Below are positions 1-12,769 of a stretch of DNA of 64,000 nt, one piece after another. The position numbers and the translations under genes were made by a program. Origin of the DNA: Symsagittifera roscoffensis. Lineage: Eukaryota > Xenacoelomorpha > Acoela > Convolutidae. The stretch is from the NCBI RefSeq assembly GCF_963678635.1, contig NC_087062.1, positions 72,509,345-72,573,344 on the forward strand, given 5' to 3'. A model generated the notes under the pieces. The model was not told where the DNA came from, searched no databases, and worked only from the letters and a program-made list of their open reading frames with translations. Each line of letters opens with the position of its first letter. Within the stretch, counting starts at the first letter, position 1.

Positions 1-2238
1 ATCAAATTTAGTTTACTTCTTTTAGTTTCATCAAGATCGTTTTTCGATGTATTCAAAAATGATCATGTTCTTCAGATTTTTCAAAGAAGATTTTTCAGAG
101 AAGATTTTTCAGAAGTCAAAGAAAATTAGAAATTAATGCATCTCGCATCATTTTCAATTAACAAAAAATGACATACTGCGTTTTTACATATAATTACTGA
201 AAAAAGTCAAAAATTACCATCTTTAATTTTTTTCAAGATCTTCTTTTAGAATTTAAAAAGAAGAAAAGCTGAAAAATTTGCGGAAAAACCACACAAATAT
301 TCAGTTTTTTGAAATCTTTTTTGAAATATGCGCTGGTTTTTTTATTAGAAAGTAATAGTTGAATCCTTTCCCAAAGCACGAACAAAAAAGTAAAATTTTT
401 GTCCAATCGATCAATCATCTCCCCTCTATTATTGCTTGGAATTAAGTTAACAGTTGCAGTTTGTTTATGGTTGAGGGATTTCATCAGCTGGATTTAATCC
501 AATATAATTGAATCTATGTTCAGAAATTCCTTCACTATTCTTTGAAAGTGAGAATTTTTCCATCTTTGCTGTTTCTACTTGATCTACATTTAAAAACATA
601 AGAAATTCAATTCTTAATACGTTTTGGAAGGTATGAGATGAAAAAACCTGAGGTTGATGTCTTACATGCATCCAGGTACCAGATCATCGAAACACCATAC
701 ACATGTCTTATGTAGTTGAACACTGCTTTACAGTCAAGTTTGCAGAAATTTTTCGGCTTTTCATTAGTGCTGTTTTTTTGTGTTCAAGATCTGAAAAAAT
801 AACGAAATTTTGGTGAAACTAAAATAACAATTATAAAAAGTCTCAAAAAATCCAAATTGACAAAAGTTTCGGCGATATTAGACATTTTTAGCAACTGTTC
901 CAAATTGATCAATTCGATTATTTGGTAAACTTTTTCCCAAGACAATCACTTTCGTTTCTTTCCCCAAAGCAAAATGGAAAAACTTTTAGACGCTCAATCT
1001 TTCTCCACTTAGTTCTGGTTAAGACAACTGATCAGCTCATTTTGTAGTGAAGTCGATTCAAAAACTAAAATATGATGATTTCGAAAATCTTCCATTTGCA
1101 CAGCCGCAAAATCTTCATTAAACTACAATGCTTTTATTGTTGTAACGTATGAGCGAGAAGGAGAAGTTGTGTCTGATGAAAAAACTGCTCTTCGATTCGA
1201 ATAAATTTTCTAAGCTCTCTCAAATGAAGTTATTGACACTTCAAGGGATGTGCAAATGCTATTCATCTTATTGGAGCTTCAATGAAAAAAAACTTCCTGA
1301 ACAAAGTGGTTTTGACAAGATGGAATTATAAGTTTTTTTTGTTTTAGTTTTCATGGAAATATAGTGCGCAGGTTTCCTTTCTAGGTGCCATTACAAGTAT
1401 TGATTACAAGGTTCGGCTACTTAAACTGTTTTAGTGAACAGCGAACAATCAACAAATAATTAACTAACATTTGGATTATCAGATAACATGCAAAAATCGG
1501 ATTTAGCACAAATTTCGTAATAAAATTTAGTAATTGAGAGCAATTTTTTTCGGGAGTAATAAATTCAATAACAAGCCTTCCAGAGAGGGAAAAATTATCT
1601 CTTTTTTTTCGAAGATTTTGCTCTATCACTGAACGGATGCTGGTTAAATGCTTTATTAAAAAGAACTCTTTCATTATTCACGGCCGACAAGTTGAAAAAG
1701 TTCGATGCTTGTACTTTATGAGGATAAAAAACATTTGTACTTATTGTAAACCATTGTATTGATAAAATGATTTTCATAATTTGAGAATAGAGAACGTAGT
1801 AGGTTGCTTACATAAGTTAAGTAAACTTCTGGCTCCTTATCTGAATCATCCTCTGATTTTGCTTGACGTTCTGCTTTTTCTATCTTGAAAGCGATCAGTT
1901 TCAAATTCAAATTTAATACTCCTTTCATCTAGAGAAGTACTTGGGAATTTTTCTTGCGAGTAAGAAGAAGTAAGTATGTCCTAAGAAAGAATTTGTAAAA
2001 ACCCAGTACCGAAAATGAATAAATTGATTGAAACTCATCTTTTTTCTCAAAAATAGTTCTGCGAGAGCGACCGTTTCATGAAATGATTCTACCAGTTATA
2101 ATCTCAGATTGGTTTCTACCTACCGACAGTTACTGAGTTATTTTTGTTCAAATATCTTTTCTTTTTTTTTTCGTTCAATAGAACTTTTTTTTCTCTCGAG
2201 CTACAATTTCAAATAATTCTGCTCCAATTTTTTTGCAG
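1..2238. other. AT-rich stretch without recognisable genes
   Basis: Only short open frames occur here, none with recognisable composition or motifs. The sequence is AT-rich, with homopolymer runs and no clear repeat structure. It could be intergenic or intronic. Confidence 0.4.
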
Positions 2239-2440
2239 CTCGTAATATAATTTTGCAAAGAAAGCAAGAGATTATGCAAGAGCACGGAATCCTTTTCAAC
2301 ACTGTCTTGAATATCCACAGAAAATTGGAAAGTCAATTGGTCTTTGAGGAACCGTTTCGTATGAAGAATAACTCAAAAATGAGTATCCGAAATCCTTCGG
2401 AACAGGAGAAAAACTCGTTCAATTCCTACCTACACAAAAG
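2239..2440 (+). CDS. candidate internal exon (unidentified)
   Basis: A pyrimidine-rich tract ending in TTTTTTTGCAG at 2228-2238 looks like a 3' splice acceptor. The frame that follows is open for about 85 codons from 2241 to 2507. It encodes a hydrophilic, Gln/Glu/Lys-rich segment (it includes RKQEIMQEHG and NPSEQEKNS) before turning into AT-rich hydrophobic sequence after about 2440. I do not recognise the protein. No convincing donor was pinned down, so the right edge is a guess, and chance is a real alternative. Confidence 0.22.
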
Positions 2441-2850
2441 GATATTTTCTATCTTAATATCTCTTATTTTTTATGCCGTGCAAGTAGTTTTTCAAACAAC
2501 TCTTTAAATTGTAGATGCGTATAAGACTGATATTTCATTTACTGTCCTGTAGATACTTCGTCTATTATTTTTCTACGGAAATGAAAGGAATAAAGTGCAG
2601 TGGAAGAGTTTTTGTATCACCTACTATAATACCCTCTTCAATTTCTCTATATATCATCACGGAATGTATTTTTTGAATGTCAGAAGAGTACTATGGATAC
2701 TGTGGTCCTCTTAAACTCATTATGATCCCTGTACCCCAGTCTGATTTTGTTGGGAATCACATTCAAAAACATTACTCAAATCAACACTTTGAACGATAAA
2801 CACTGATTGATTTTCAGGCAAATGAAAGAATCCTATATATACATTCCGTT

Positions 2851-3179
2851 TTAATCATACTTTTTTCGCATCAAGACGGTTTTGGATTTTTCATTCATGG
2901 TTACAACTACATCAACAATACTTGGATACACCCCAGGCCCAATATGTATCGGTTCAAGCATACTTTTTTTCTTCAGAACTTTCTCTCCCATCTCCCAAGG
3001 AAAATTTTCCGCTGTAAAGTTTTGGTAAACTGAACGGTACCATGTTTCGGAAACAACCACTTCCCATTCTCCTGTGAGATGTATTTGTCCGGGAGAAAGT
3101 TTTTAGAAAAACTAATGCTTTTAATCGGATAACAATTAGGGGAAAAATTAGAAGGTAGCTCAATAGTAAAAGAATCCAT
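2851..3179 (-). pseudogene. remnant of a virus/transposon-associated ORF with an LPSN...LTGEWEV signature
   Basis: Read on the minus strand, one frame from 3179 gives an N-terminus with ELPSN and a Ser/Lys-rich stretch. After a one-base frameshift near 3090 a second frame gives LTGEWEVVVSETWY, then about 60 residues with GPGVYPSIVDVVVTMNE, ending at a stop at 2851. From memory, the layout LPSN, then LTG-x-WEV, then a Y/W pair, then P-G-x-Y-x-S-I matches the N-terminal part of an ORF family that recurs in invertebrate genomes beside large virus-like transposons. Its function is unknown to me; a structural role is possible. It lies about 650 bp downstream of the decayed integrase on the same strand, which supports a common origin. 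It is short and frameshifted, so it is probably a relic. Confidence 0.5.
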
Positions 3180-3429
3180 GACTACTGATCATAAAAAATT
3201 ACTTAAATAAGTCATTTACCTTTTACCTGAACACTTCCGCAGCTCTTTTAAATAATTTATTACCAAAATTTCATATTTTTTGAAATCTTTGATGATATAT
3301 GTTGCTGGTATTTTTGTTCATGATGATTATATTCCAAATATTTTACCTGTAAATTGTTGCTTGTATCGTTGTCGGAATTAAGCATCATTTTTCAAAAATC
3401 CTTCTCCGTCCCAACTTCAAATTATTTCA

Positions 3430-4157
3430 AGTATATTTTATGAACGATTTATTAACAAAACTGATAAAAAGTCATTGTTTTTCACTTCATTCAGAGGTTT
3501 TTCAGCAGGCAGATTTTTACTACAGCTCATTTTTAGAACCAGGATATTCAGTATTTTACAATATTTTATATGTTTTAAAGACTAAAAAGCTCTCTCTTCA
3601 AATGCTGCTTTTGTCTTGCTCATTGTTGATTAAATTGCAATGTCTTTCTCTTTGCAAAGATATTTCAAAAATCCAACTTAATCTGTTACTTCATCAACTC
3701 ACAGTGTTTCAAGAGTGTTTCTTTTTGAAAAACAAAAAAATTTTTTGGGAACCTTGGAAAAAAAATTCTTTTCGATACTTTGGTTTCCTTGTTCGACGAA
3801 CTCTGACACAGCTCGAAAAAATGTATACAAAATCTAATAAATACTTGACTGCGTTGTCATGTCTATAGAACACACTTCTTGATTATTATTTGCAAAAGCT
3901 TTGAATCTGCAGAAACGTCTAATTGATGGACCAATTTTTGCATTGTTTGTCTTGGTTTGTAAGAAGTTTTCTCCTTTCATTTTTGATAAACCGCTTGCTT
4001 TACTCAAACTCCGCAGAGAACCGTACGCAGCTCTACCACAAGAACAAAATCTGTTAAGACTTACCGTTGCAGCTTTTAAAAATGATCCAAGTTCTTCTGT
4101 CTTTTGTTTTGGCATTCTTGTTGATAGCAAGAGTAGGTGAAAGAGTAGCTGATGCAT
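3430..4157 (-). pseudogene. decayed integrase of Polinton/large virus-like transposon type
   Basis: The open part (4157-3834) has a YGSLRSLSKASGLSK motif, NFLQTK, RRFCRFKAF and then CSIDMT, which supplies the first catalytic Asp at 3861-3863. Downstream, in a frame broken by several stops, come VDEVTD (second Asp at 3693-3695), LCKEKDI, STMSKTKAAFEER (candidate catalytic Glu near 3594-3599) and SLKH. This order of an FGS-like DNA-binding region, D, D and KAAF-x-ER is the retroviral-type integrase layout I know from Polinton/Maverick-like and F54H12-type invertebrate transposons. The two Asp-bearing segments are in different frames, and there are at least three in-frame stops. A facing inverted repeat begins at its 5' end (4147). 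Confidence 0.7.
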
Positions 4158-4510
4158 GCAAAATATAAATTAACTGAGTAAATTATTAGATACAAGGCAA
4201 TAAACTGAATTTTTTCAGTTGAATCTCAGTTAAAAACAGATTCCAGATATCGCAGTGAAACATTTTTGGGGTCAAGCAGCAAAAATTTTAACAAAATCAT
4301 TTTAACTTCATCTTGATTTTCGGCTATTCTTGAAGACCTTGATTTAAATTGATTTTGTTAAAATTTTTTGCTGCTGGACCCGAAAATGTTTCACTGCGAT
4401 ATCTGGAATCTGTTTTACCTGTTTACCTGAGATTCAAGTAAAAAAACTCAGTTTTTTTACTTTTTGTCTAATAATTTACTCAGTTAATTTATTTTTTGCC
4501 TGCATCAGCT
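4147..4510. repeat. inverted repeat, arms of ~155 bp around a 50-bp spacer
   Basis: The left arm (4147-4299) and right arm (4350-4510) are reverse complements with a modest number of mismatches and small indels. Both outer ends carry AGCTGATGCA and its complement. The inner ends carry a GATTTTGTT-type stretch. The arms contain no coding frame. The left arm begins inside the start of the decayed integrase, so this may be an abutted or collapsed pair of transposon termini, or an independent fold-back element. Confidence 0.85.
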
Positions 4511-5458
4511 GTAAATCAATTGTCAGACTAGTCTAGCTTCGAAGTCTGTTCCACAGAAGGTGGTTGTTGAAAACTTGACATTTCGAATGTGATTTTCAAG
4601 CAGAAGAAAGTGGAAGTAAATTGGCGTTAAAAGATTGTGGTAAACAAACGTTTTCCCATCTGTGACTACTTTTTCAACAAATCAGACAGTTTCACTAGAC
4701 ATCTACTAGGCTGTAAGAGTCAACTGAGAGAAATTCATTCAAAAACGTAGTTAAACTTCGAGAAATCTTTTACAAAAAACTCAGATGGTTTAGTATTTCA
4801 AATTTGAATACAAGAAGATTTTAAAAACGCAGCTAAGGTCTGATCATTGATTTCTGAGAAATGTAAAGTAAAGCCGATCGCAAAATTTGAAACATTGATT
4901 TTTTTTGTCGAAGCGGTGAAAATTTTTAAAGTCACCTGAATCAACTAGAAAAAAACTACTCGACTAAGAAAATAGGAGTATGAAGAGGAAAACTTTGGAG
5001 ATTTGGCTCAAGCAGATATGTCGACTTATAATTTGCAAATTCTCAAAGCTTAACTGGATGTTTTGTAACAAAATCTGAAAAAATATGAAAACGTTTCATT
5101 GTTTTTAGAGCGAAGAGTTGTGAAAAACATTTGAAATTGATCGAGTCTTTTCCATTCCTCTTTTTAACACACAATTAGGAAAACGAAAAACCATTTATCA
5201 AAAATTAACGAGTTCATTTTTTTTATGTAAAATTTCTACGTTTTTTGAATTTGCTGGTCGAGCAACAATATTTTTGAAGGCTTTGAAAATTTTTAGGCCT
5301 TCAAAAACTCGCAAACTAAGAGTGTTTAGTAATGCATGATTTGACAGCTCAAACAAACATACTAACTCAGAATAGCCATCATATGAAGAAGTTCTCAGAA
5401 AAATCATAGACATCAATCTCCTAAAGTCACTTTACTGACAGTGAGAAAACTAAACAAA
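4511..5458. other. AT-rich stretch, nothing recognised
   Basis: No frame with coding character, no tandem structure and no RNA gene was seen. Short frames here have the Lys/Phe/Asn composition expected of random AT-rich DNA. Confidence 0.4.
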
Positions 5459-5980
5459 ACTGCTCGTATCATGGCAAAGCCCTGAATGTTCCGAATGCCT
5501 TTTAAATTTTATGGAGCAGTGACAACAAAAAAAATAAATGTAATAAAATAAAATGAAAACTTTTTTTCTAAAATTTGAATTTTTTTTGTTAAAATCATCC
5601 CCCCACACGTCATAATAAGTACTAAGTGATAAATTTTGCTCCTATTAACAAATCAATTATGGCATATAAGCTTCCTTGAACCAATTTGGAATGATTTCTA
5701 AGACGGATTAAATCTCGCTTACGCGTTAATAGCGTGAAATATATCGCGCGTTAATTGTCCCAAATTGGCCAAAATGGCAATCTGTGAACCCCCATAACTT
5801 TACGAAAAAAAATCACAGGTGAAAAATTTTTAAAATTTGAGCTCAGGACAACAAAAACTTTCGAATTATATAAAAAAAATCTGTCAAAAATAGCTAGTTA
5901 AAAAGTCTAAATTTGTCTGAAGAAAAAAAACCACCTCGAGCACGAATATTCCATTACGTTCGTATCGAAAGTCGGAACAA
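5459..5980 (+). repeat. ~525-bp interspersed repeat, copy A
   Basis: It begins with ACTGCTCGTATC, followed within 60 bp by GGAGCAGT, so the first ~65 bp can close into a stem with an inner hairpin. There follow an AT-rich stretch, a CCCCCCACACG block, a TTAACGCGCGATAT-type palindromic core near 5735-5755 and a tail ending in GTCGGAACA. The same order recurs at 16084-16534 (plus) and 24729-25257 (minus), with partial copies at 16708-16771 and near 60615-60715. No coding capacity was seen, so it is probably a non-autonomous transposable element. Confidence 0.8.
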
Positions 5981-6939
5981 AAAAGCAGACCTAATTAGCA
6001 AACAGCACTGAAAATTTTTCAACTTTTCTCCAACTGTCTGAATACAGTTAATTACAGAAGGTTTGACAGATAAACATAGTTTCTGTAATCTATGACTGCT
6101 TGCAGCGGTATAAGATTGTCCCATTCCTTAAAGAAATGCAGAAACTGATCCAGTTTTATCAGAACAAAAATTGAATTCTTATAACCAGTTTGTACCCTTC
6201 GCAGTCTTCCAAATAAACAGCTGCACAGATCAACAATTTATATTTTTTTAAACCATTTTTAAGAAAACGATGAAAATTTAATTTGAAAAAAAAGTAGGGA
6301 AGGTTTTATGAAGGACATTTTGGTGCTGTCACTCGTAAAACTGTAGTTGTTGAAGTTTTTATGAGAAAACTTACCAAGAAACTGCATTAATCGTTGTAAT
6401 TAATTTTTATTCTTGCTTTATGTGTCAAGATATGCCATCAGGGCTGAACGCAAGATGAGAATGAAAAGTTATATGCAGAAAGTTTTTGTAAACTGTGTTT
6501 TTGGCTAGTTGACGTTCTTATCATTTCTGTTCCTCTTAAGAAGCTTGACTTTCACGACAAAAAAGGATATTTGACGAAGTAACAAGAAGAGAAAGCGGTA
6601 GAGAGATAGATTCCATGAAATAAGAGAATATTTACAAAAATGGATGTTGGAACTTGCATGGTGGGAAGACATCGGAATCAATGAAAAGGTTATAAATCAT
6701 TTTAGAGCTTTTTCCCAAAAAATCTCTTTTCAAAGATTCTTTCATAGCCATGCAGAGAACAGTTACGTTCAAAATAATGTGCGTTTTTTCTAGGATGAGA
6801 CAATTTTGGGCAATATAATAAAGATTAAGCTGTGGAAACTTATCAATTGAAGCATCCACCGATAATGCTGATTTCTAGGTTCGAATTTAAAAAAATGGAT
6901 TAACCATAGTTAGTAGTATAGATATACGACACTGGGATC
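5981..6939. other. AT-rich stretch, nothing recognised
   Basis: No supported gene. Open frames are short and low-complexity. It ends at a 16-G run (6940-6955) that marks the start of the minisatellite. Confidence 0.4.
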
Positions 6940-8490
6940 GGGGGGGGGGGGGGGGTGATCCCTACAGGGATCATTGGGTATAGATTATACCTAATGATCC
7001 TTATGATAAATTTTTATACTAATGATCCCCATGTAAAAAATTTATACCTAATGATCCCTATGTAAGAAAATTTATACCTAATGATCCCTCTGTAAAAAAT
7101 TTATACCTAATGATCCCTATGTATAATTTTTATAGCTAATGATCCCTATGTAAAAAATTTATACCTAATGATCCCTATGATAAATTTTTATACCTAATGA
7201 TCCCCATGTAAAAAATTTATACCTAATGATCCCTATGTAAGATTATACCTAATGATCCTTATGATAAATTTTTATACCTAATGATCCCCATGTAAAAATT
7301 TTATACCTAATGATCCCTATGTAAGAAAATTACTACCTAATGATCCCTTTGTAAAAAATTTATACCTAATGATCCCTATGTATAATTTTTATAGCTAATG
7401 ATCCCTATGTAAAATATTTATACCTAATGATCCCTATGATAAATTTTTATACCTAATGATCCCCATGTAAAAAATTTATACCTAATGATCCCTATGTAAG
7501 AAAATTTATACCTAATGATCCCTTTGTAAAAAATTATACCTAATGATCCCTATGTAAAATATTTATACCTAATGATCCCTATGTAAAAAAATTATACCTA
7601 ATGATCCCTATGTAAAAAATTTATACCTAATGATCCCTATGTAAAAAATTTATACCTAATGATCCCTATGTAAAATATTTATACCTAATGATCCCTATGT
7701 AAAATATTTATACCTAATGATCCCTATGTAAAAAAATTATACCTAATGATTCCTATGATAAATTTTTATACCTAATGATCCCCATGTAAAAAATTTATAC
7801 CTAATGATCCCTATGTAACAAAATTTATACCTAATGATCCCTTTGTAAAAAATTTATACCTAATGATCCCTATGTATAATTTTTATAGCTAATGATCCCT
7901 ATGTAAAATATTTATACCTAATGATCCCTATGTAAAAAATTTATACCTAATGATCCCTATGTAAAAATTTATACCTAATGATCCCTATGTAAAAAATTTA
8001 TACCTAATGATCCCTATGTAAAATATTTATACCTAATGATTCCTATGCAAAATTTTTATACCTAATGATCCCTATGTAAAAAAATTATACCTAATGATCC
8101 CTATGAAAAATTTTTATACCTAATGATCCCTATGTAAAAAGTTTATACCTAATGATCCCTATGTAAGAAAATTTATACCTTATGATCCCTATGTAAAAAA
8201 TTTATACCTAATGATCCCTATGTAAGAAAATTTATACCTAATGATCCCTATGTAAAAAATTTATACCTAATGACCCCTATGTAAAATATTTATACCTAAT
8301 GATCCCTATGTAAATTATTTATACCTAATGATCCCTATGTAAAATAATTATACCTAATGATCCCTATGTAAAAAAATTATACCTAATGATCCCTATGTAA
8401 AATTTTTATACCTAATGATCCCTATGTAAAACTTTATACCTAATGATCCCTATGTAAAAAATTTATACCTAATGATCCCTATGTATAATT
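6940..8490. repeat. minisatellite, ~28-bp unit, about 50-55 copies
   Basis: The unit reads roughly TTATACCTAATGATCCCTA followed by TGTAAAAAAT, with length varying between about 24 and 30 bp. The array opens with a run of 16 G, then TGATCCCT-AC-AGGGATCA (6956-6973), a small palindrome in which the unit is present in both orientations. Variant units (TGTATAATTTTTATAGC, CCCCATG, CCCTTTG) recur in the same order near 7020-7140, 7280-7400 and 7770-7890, so there is a higher-order repeat. It has no coding meaning. Confidence 0.95.
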
Positions 8491-8493
8491 TTT

Positions 8494-9450
<957 letters not shown>

Positions 9451-9639
9451 TCAATCAGAAATTTTGTACGAAACAGTTTTCAAGTGATTTATTTTTTCCC
9501 AGAGAGATCCTAAAGTGAAACTTTATACCAATGGATCCCAAGTTGAAACTTCAAGGGCAATAACCCCATGTGTATTTTTGTGTAGGATGAAAACGAATTC
9601 AGTTAATAGAATACGTAGAGTGAACTTTCCGGGAAAAAA

Positions 9640-9698
9640 GAGAGAAAGACGTAGAGAGAAAAAGAGATGGATAGATAGATATGTAGATAGAGAGATAG

Positions 9699-9732
<34 letters not shown>

Positions 9733-9741
9733 AAAAAAGAG

Positions 9742-9801
<60 letters not shown>

Positions 9802-9873
9802 AAGCGAGAAAAAAAATCAAGAACGAAAGGAAGATAGAAAAAAAAGAAAAAAGAGAGAGAGAGAGAGAAAAAA

Positions 9874-9929
<56 letters not shown>

Positions 9930-9930
9930 C
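9640..9930. repeat. second GA/GATA-rich purine tract
   Basis: After about 190 bp of unique sequence (9451-9640) the same kind of purine-rich repeat resumes: GATA blocks, then (GA)n, then AAAGA runs. The purine bias stays on the plus strand in both tracts. The open minus-strand frames across it are again Ser/Leu/Phe artefacts. Confidence 0.9.
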
Positions 9931-9939
9931 TCCACATCT

Positions 9940-12528
9940 ACGAAGACACCAAACTCGAGTATTGAAGATTTTCTTGAAAAAGTTTGTTGCAACCTTTTTG
10001 GGCGACCGAAATGTATACACATGTTATTTGTAGGTATGTACTGATGTATGTATGTTTGCATATGTGATTGTTTGATTATAAGTGTGGAAGATATACACGA
10101 TTCATGGTATACAAAATGCTTTAATTTTACATAAGGCCTCTATGTTGGTGTTAACAATTTTTTATACTTACGTGTAAATTGTATGCATGTATATGGATTG
10201 ATGTATGTTTGATATATATATTTTAGGTGTGTATAAATTAAAAGCATGCATGTAGGTAGGTCCAAATCTAATTTTATTATTTGCATCGTGTGTATATATT
10301 TTTTCTTTTGTTTGTAACTATGTAAGTATGTATGGATGTATCTATATATGTTTTTAGCTAGGTATCGTTATTATTTATTGGGTACTCCTTTATATGTACT
10401 CTTTGGAAGCAATTCCGGAAACATGACTCTAACTGATTGAAACTTAAACTCAATTTCGATCAAAATTCTGAGCCTAATTGTGCCAGAACAATCTAAAATA
10501 CTTCACCAGATACTCTAGATGAACTTTTTTATAAGTCTGTTCTGTGTATCAGTACAAATTTTGTGTGCGTTTGATCTTATTTTTATACATGTTTGTGTTA
10601 GAAATTGTAAACTTGTATGTTTATACGTAATTAATGATGTAAGAATAAGGTCACAGAAACAATTTCAGACGGAAAACCATAATCAGAATCCAAATTATAT
10701 TTCAAACTCGTTGTACTAGTTGTCTTTATTTTTCTGCGTTAATTTATCATTCTTTAGAAGAACCAGTTTTTGTGAATCATCTCATGTTTTAGTCCATGTA
10801 TCTAGAGATGTTTGCATTTGTGTATGTATGCATTGTTTGCGGATATGCATTGTCTGTGGGTTTTTCAAAAGTTTTCTTGTACGTTTTTCAGTGTGCCTTC
10901 TTATTTATCTCGTTAATGAACTAATTGGAGACATGTATTTGTAACTGGATATAACTAAGTAAATTCAAAGTAATCATTGTCACTGTTTGTCTGGAAGACG
11001 CAGGGTTCCATCAAAAGTTATTTTAGCACCAATTTTGTACCAGACACACATTGTATGATTATTTGTTGGGTTAGCTTTGTATGTATGTTTGTGTATTTGT
11101 ATAAGCTTGAATAGTTCTGAAAAGTACTTAAATAGGTTTTTAATTATGTTTGTTTCCCACAAAAAAACTCATGGTAGTTTTTTGTTATTCGCTTAAACAT
11201 CAAACATTGTTTAAAAATTTGTGAAAACTTTTATAGAAACTGTAAATGAACAACACAGTCCAGATACTTCATTTGTATGTAAGTACTTGCTCACGTATAT
11301 GTATATAGTTTTGTGTTTGAAAATATGTAATGTGCGTATGCGTGTTTATAAGTATTTGTAATTACTGCGATTTCATTTACATAATTGATAATATTTTTAT
11401 GTAGGCTTATTTATTCTTCTGTATTAGTTTTCATTCATTTATATGATCAAACAAACCCTTTTAGACGCTTAATTACCATATACAACTAGAATTACAACCA
11501 AAAACCAAACTCTTTTATTTTTTAATGCATTTGGTTAAAACCATCAAAAGTAGTTCACAAGATACTTTACATGAGCAACATTTGTAGCAAGTACTTTAAA
11601 CGTACATTTGTCTAGCTCTGTATAATTGTCTAATGTTTATATAGCTGTTCCTTTAAGTACTTTTCACCACCTATTTTTCTAATGATATGTCTGTGTATTT
11701 GTTTGTTTTTAAGTAATTAGATTGTTGTCTGTGTGTTTTAAATGGTAATTTGTCTATTATGCTTAACAAAACAACTTGAAACGTATAGCTGCTTGTTGAA
11801 TATTAGCTTATGTTTAAACTCTGAAATGTTTCTGTAACTGAGTTATCTAGAAGGATGTAAAATATAGCACTAGAAATTATGCATTTAATAACACATGTGT
11901 GTGTGTTTGAGCACAAATTTCACTTGTCTTTTTTGTGTATATGTTCATGTAAGTTTATCTGTTTAGAAGTGTAACAAAAATTAAATTATAACGATAACTC
12001 GAATCATTCTAATTTTGATTCCGGATTTGTCAAGTAATTCTAGAAAAAATCTATGAATCAATTTATATGCGACGTGTGTAATACATGCTGCATGTATGCT
12101 CCTCTGAACTAATTATTCATTTTATACAAGAGCATCAAGACCGTAAAGCGTCTTCTTTGCGAGGCAAATTTGTGAGCCGTTTTTCAAAATAAACATTTTT
12201 TCTAGAAGAAGTAAATTTTGGTTTCTTTGTTAATTCTGTTTTTTGAACTATCCATAAATGACTCATAAGTTGCAAACTGTGGATAACTTTGTGAAGACTA
12301 ATTTTGTTCATGGAATTGCTTTTTGTTTTTTTTATCAAGAATTTGAAAGTTTTCGCTGTTTGAAACTTCCAATAATCACAAAAAGTTATGAAAACAGATA
12401 ATAAACTGCAACTCAACTGTCACAACGAAGCAGCTCAAAACGCAAAAGAGACTTCAAAGTCTTTCACATAGGCTTCAAGTGTAGCAGAGATTGTTCCACT
12501 CTGGTCAATTTTTTCTCTTTGGGTGCAG
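9940..12528. other. TG-rich degenerate repeat landscape, no genes
   Basis: The plus strand carries recurring degenerate runs of TGTATG/TGTGTAT type (near 10030, 10190, 10320, 10590, 10810, 11085, 11275-11350, 11690), spaced a few hundred bases apart. Related phrases such as CCAGATACTCTAGATGAAC, CCAGATACTTCATTTG and AAGATACTTTACATGAGC appear near 10507, 11262 and 11560. This suggests an old, diverged long-period tandem array. No supported gene was found. Confidence 0.4.
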
Positions 12529-12769
12529 TTGAGGTTTCTCCTCATCTGTTTTCGGGTGTCTGCTCACTGCATCAAGGACCTACTGGAGGCGAAGTAACAG
12601 GAGTCGAAGTATCTGCAAAGGAGGTAACAGGAGGCGGAGTTGGTGACTCTATTCCCAAGGCCGACTCTAGCCTCTCAATTTCCTGGAGAGATCCAAATTG
12701 CAAACTGATTATCCGATGGAGAGACGCACTCACGATACCACTTGAACAGCAATTGTCACAGAGAGACGA
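12529..12769 (+). CDS. candidate internal exon, Gly/Val/Glu-rich then Trp-Arg-Asp repeats
   Basis: A pyrimidine-rich tract ending in GGGTGCAG (12521-12528) precedes, and a consensus donor GTAAGTCC begins at 12770, so the segment has both splice signals. The frame in between is open for about 80 codons, and its base composition is clearly more GC-rich than its flanks. It encodes a Gly/Val/Glu-rich part with TGGEVTGVEV-like repeats, followed by SISWRDPNCK and IIRWRDALTI. I do not recognise the product. The two splice sites plus the composition shift are the only evidence. Confidence 0.42.

Noticed and set aside
3440-3868. 142-codon plus-strand frame
   Set aside because: It lies opposite the decayed integrase, whose minus-strand motifs explain the sequence better. 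The plus-strand composition is Leu/Lys/Phe-rich without motifs.
6940-8490. CRISPR-like array
   Set aside because: The period of ~28 bp has no unique spacers: the whole unit repeats. The genome context is eukaryotic.
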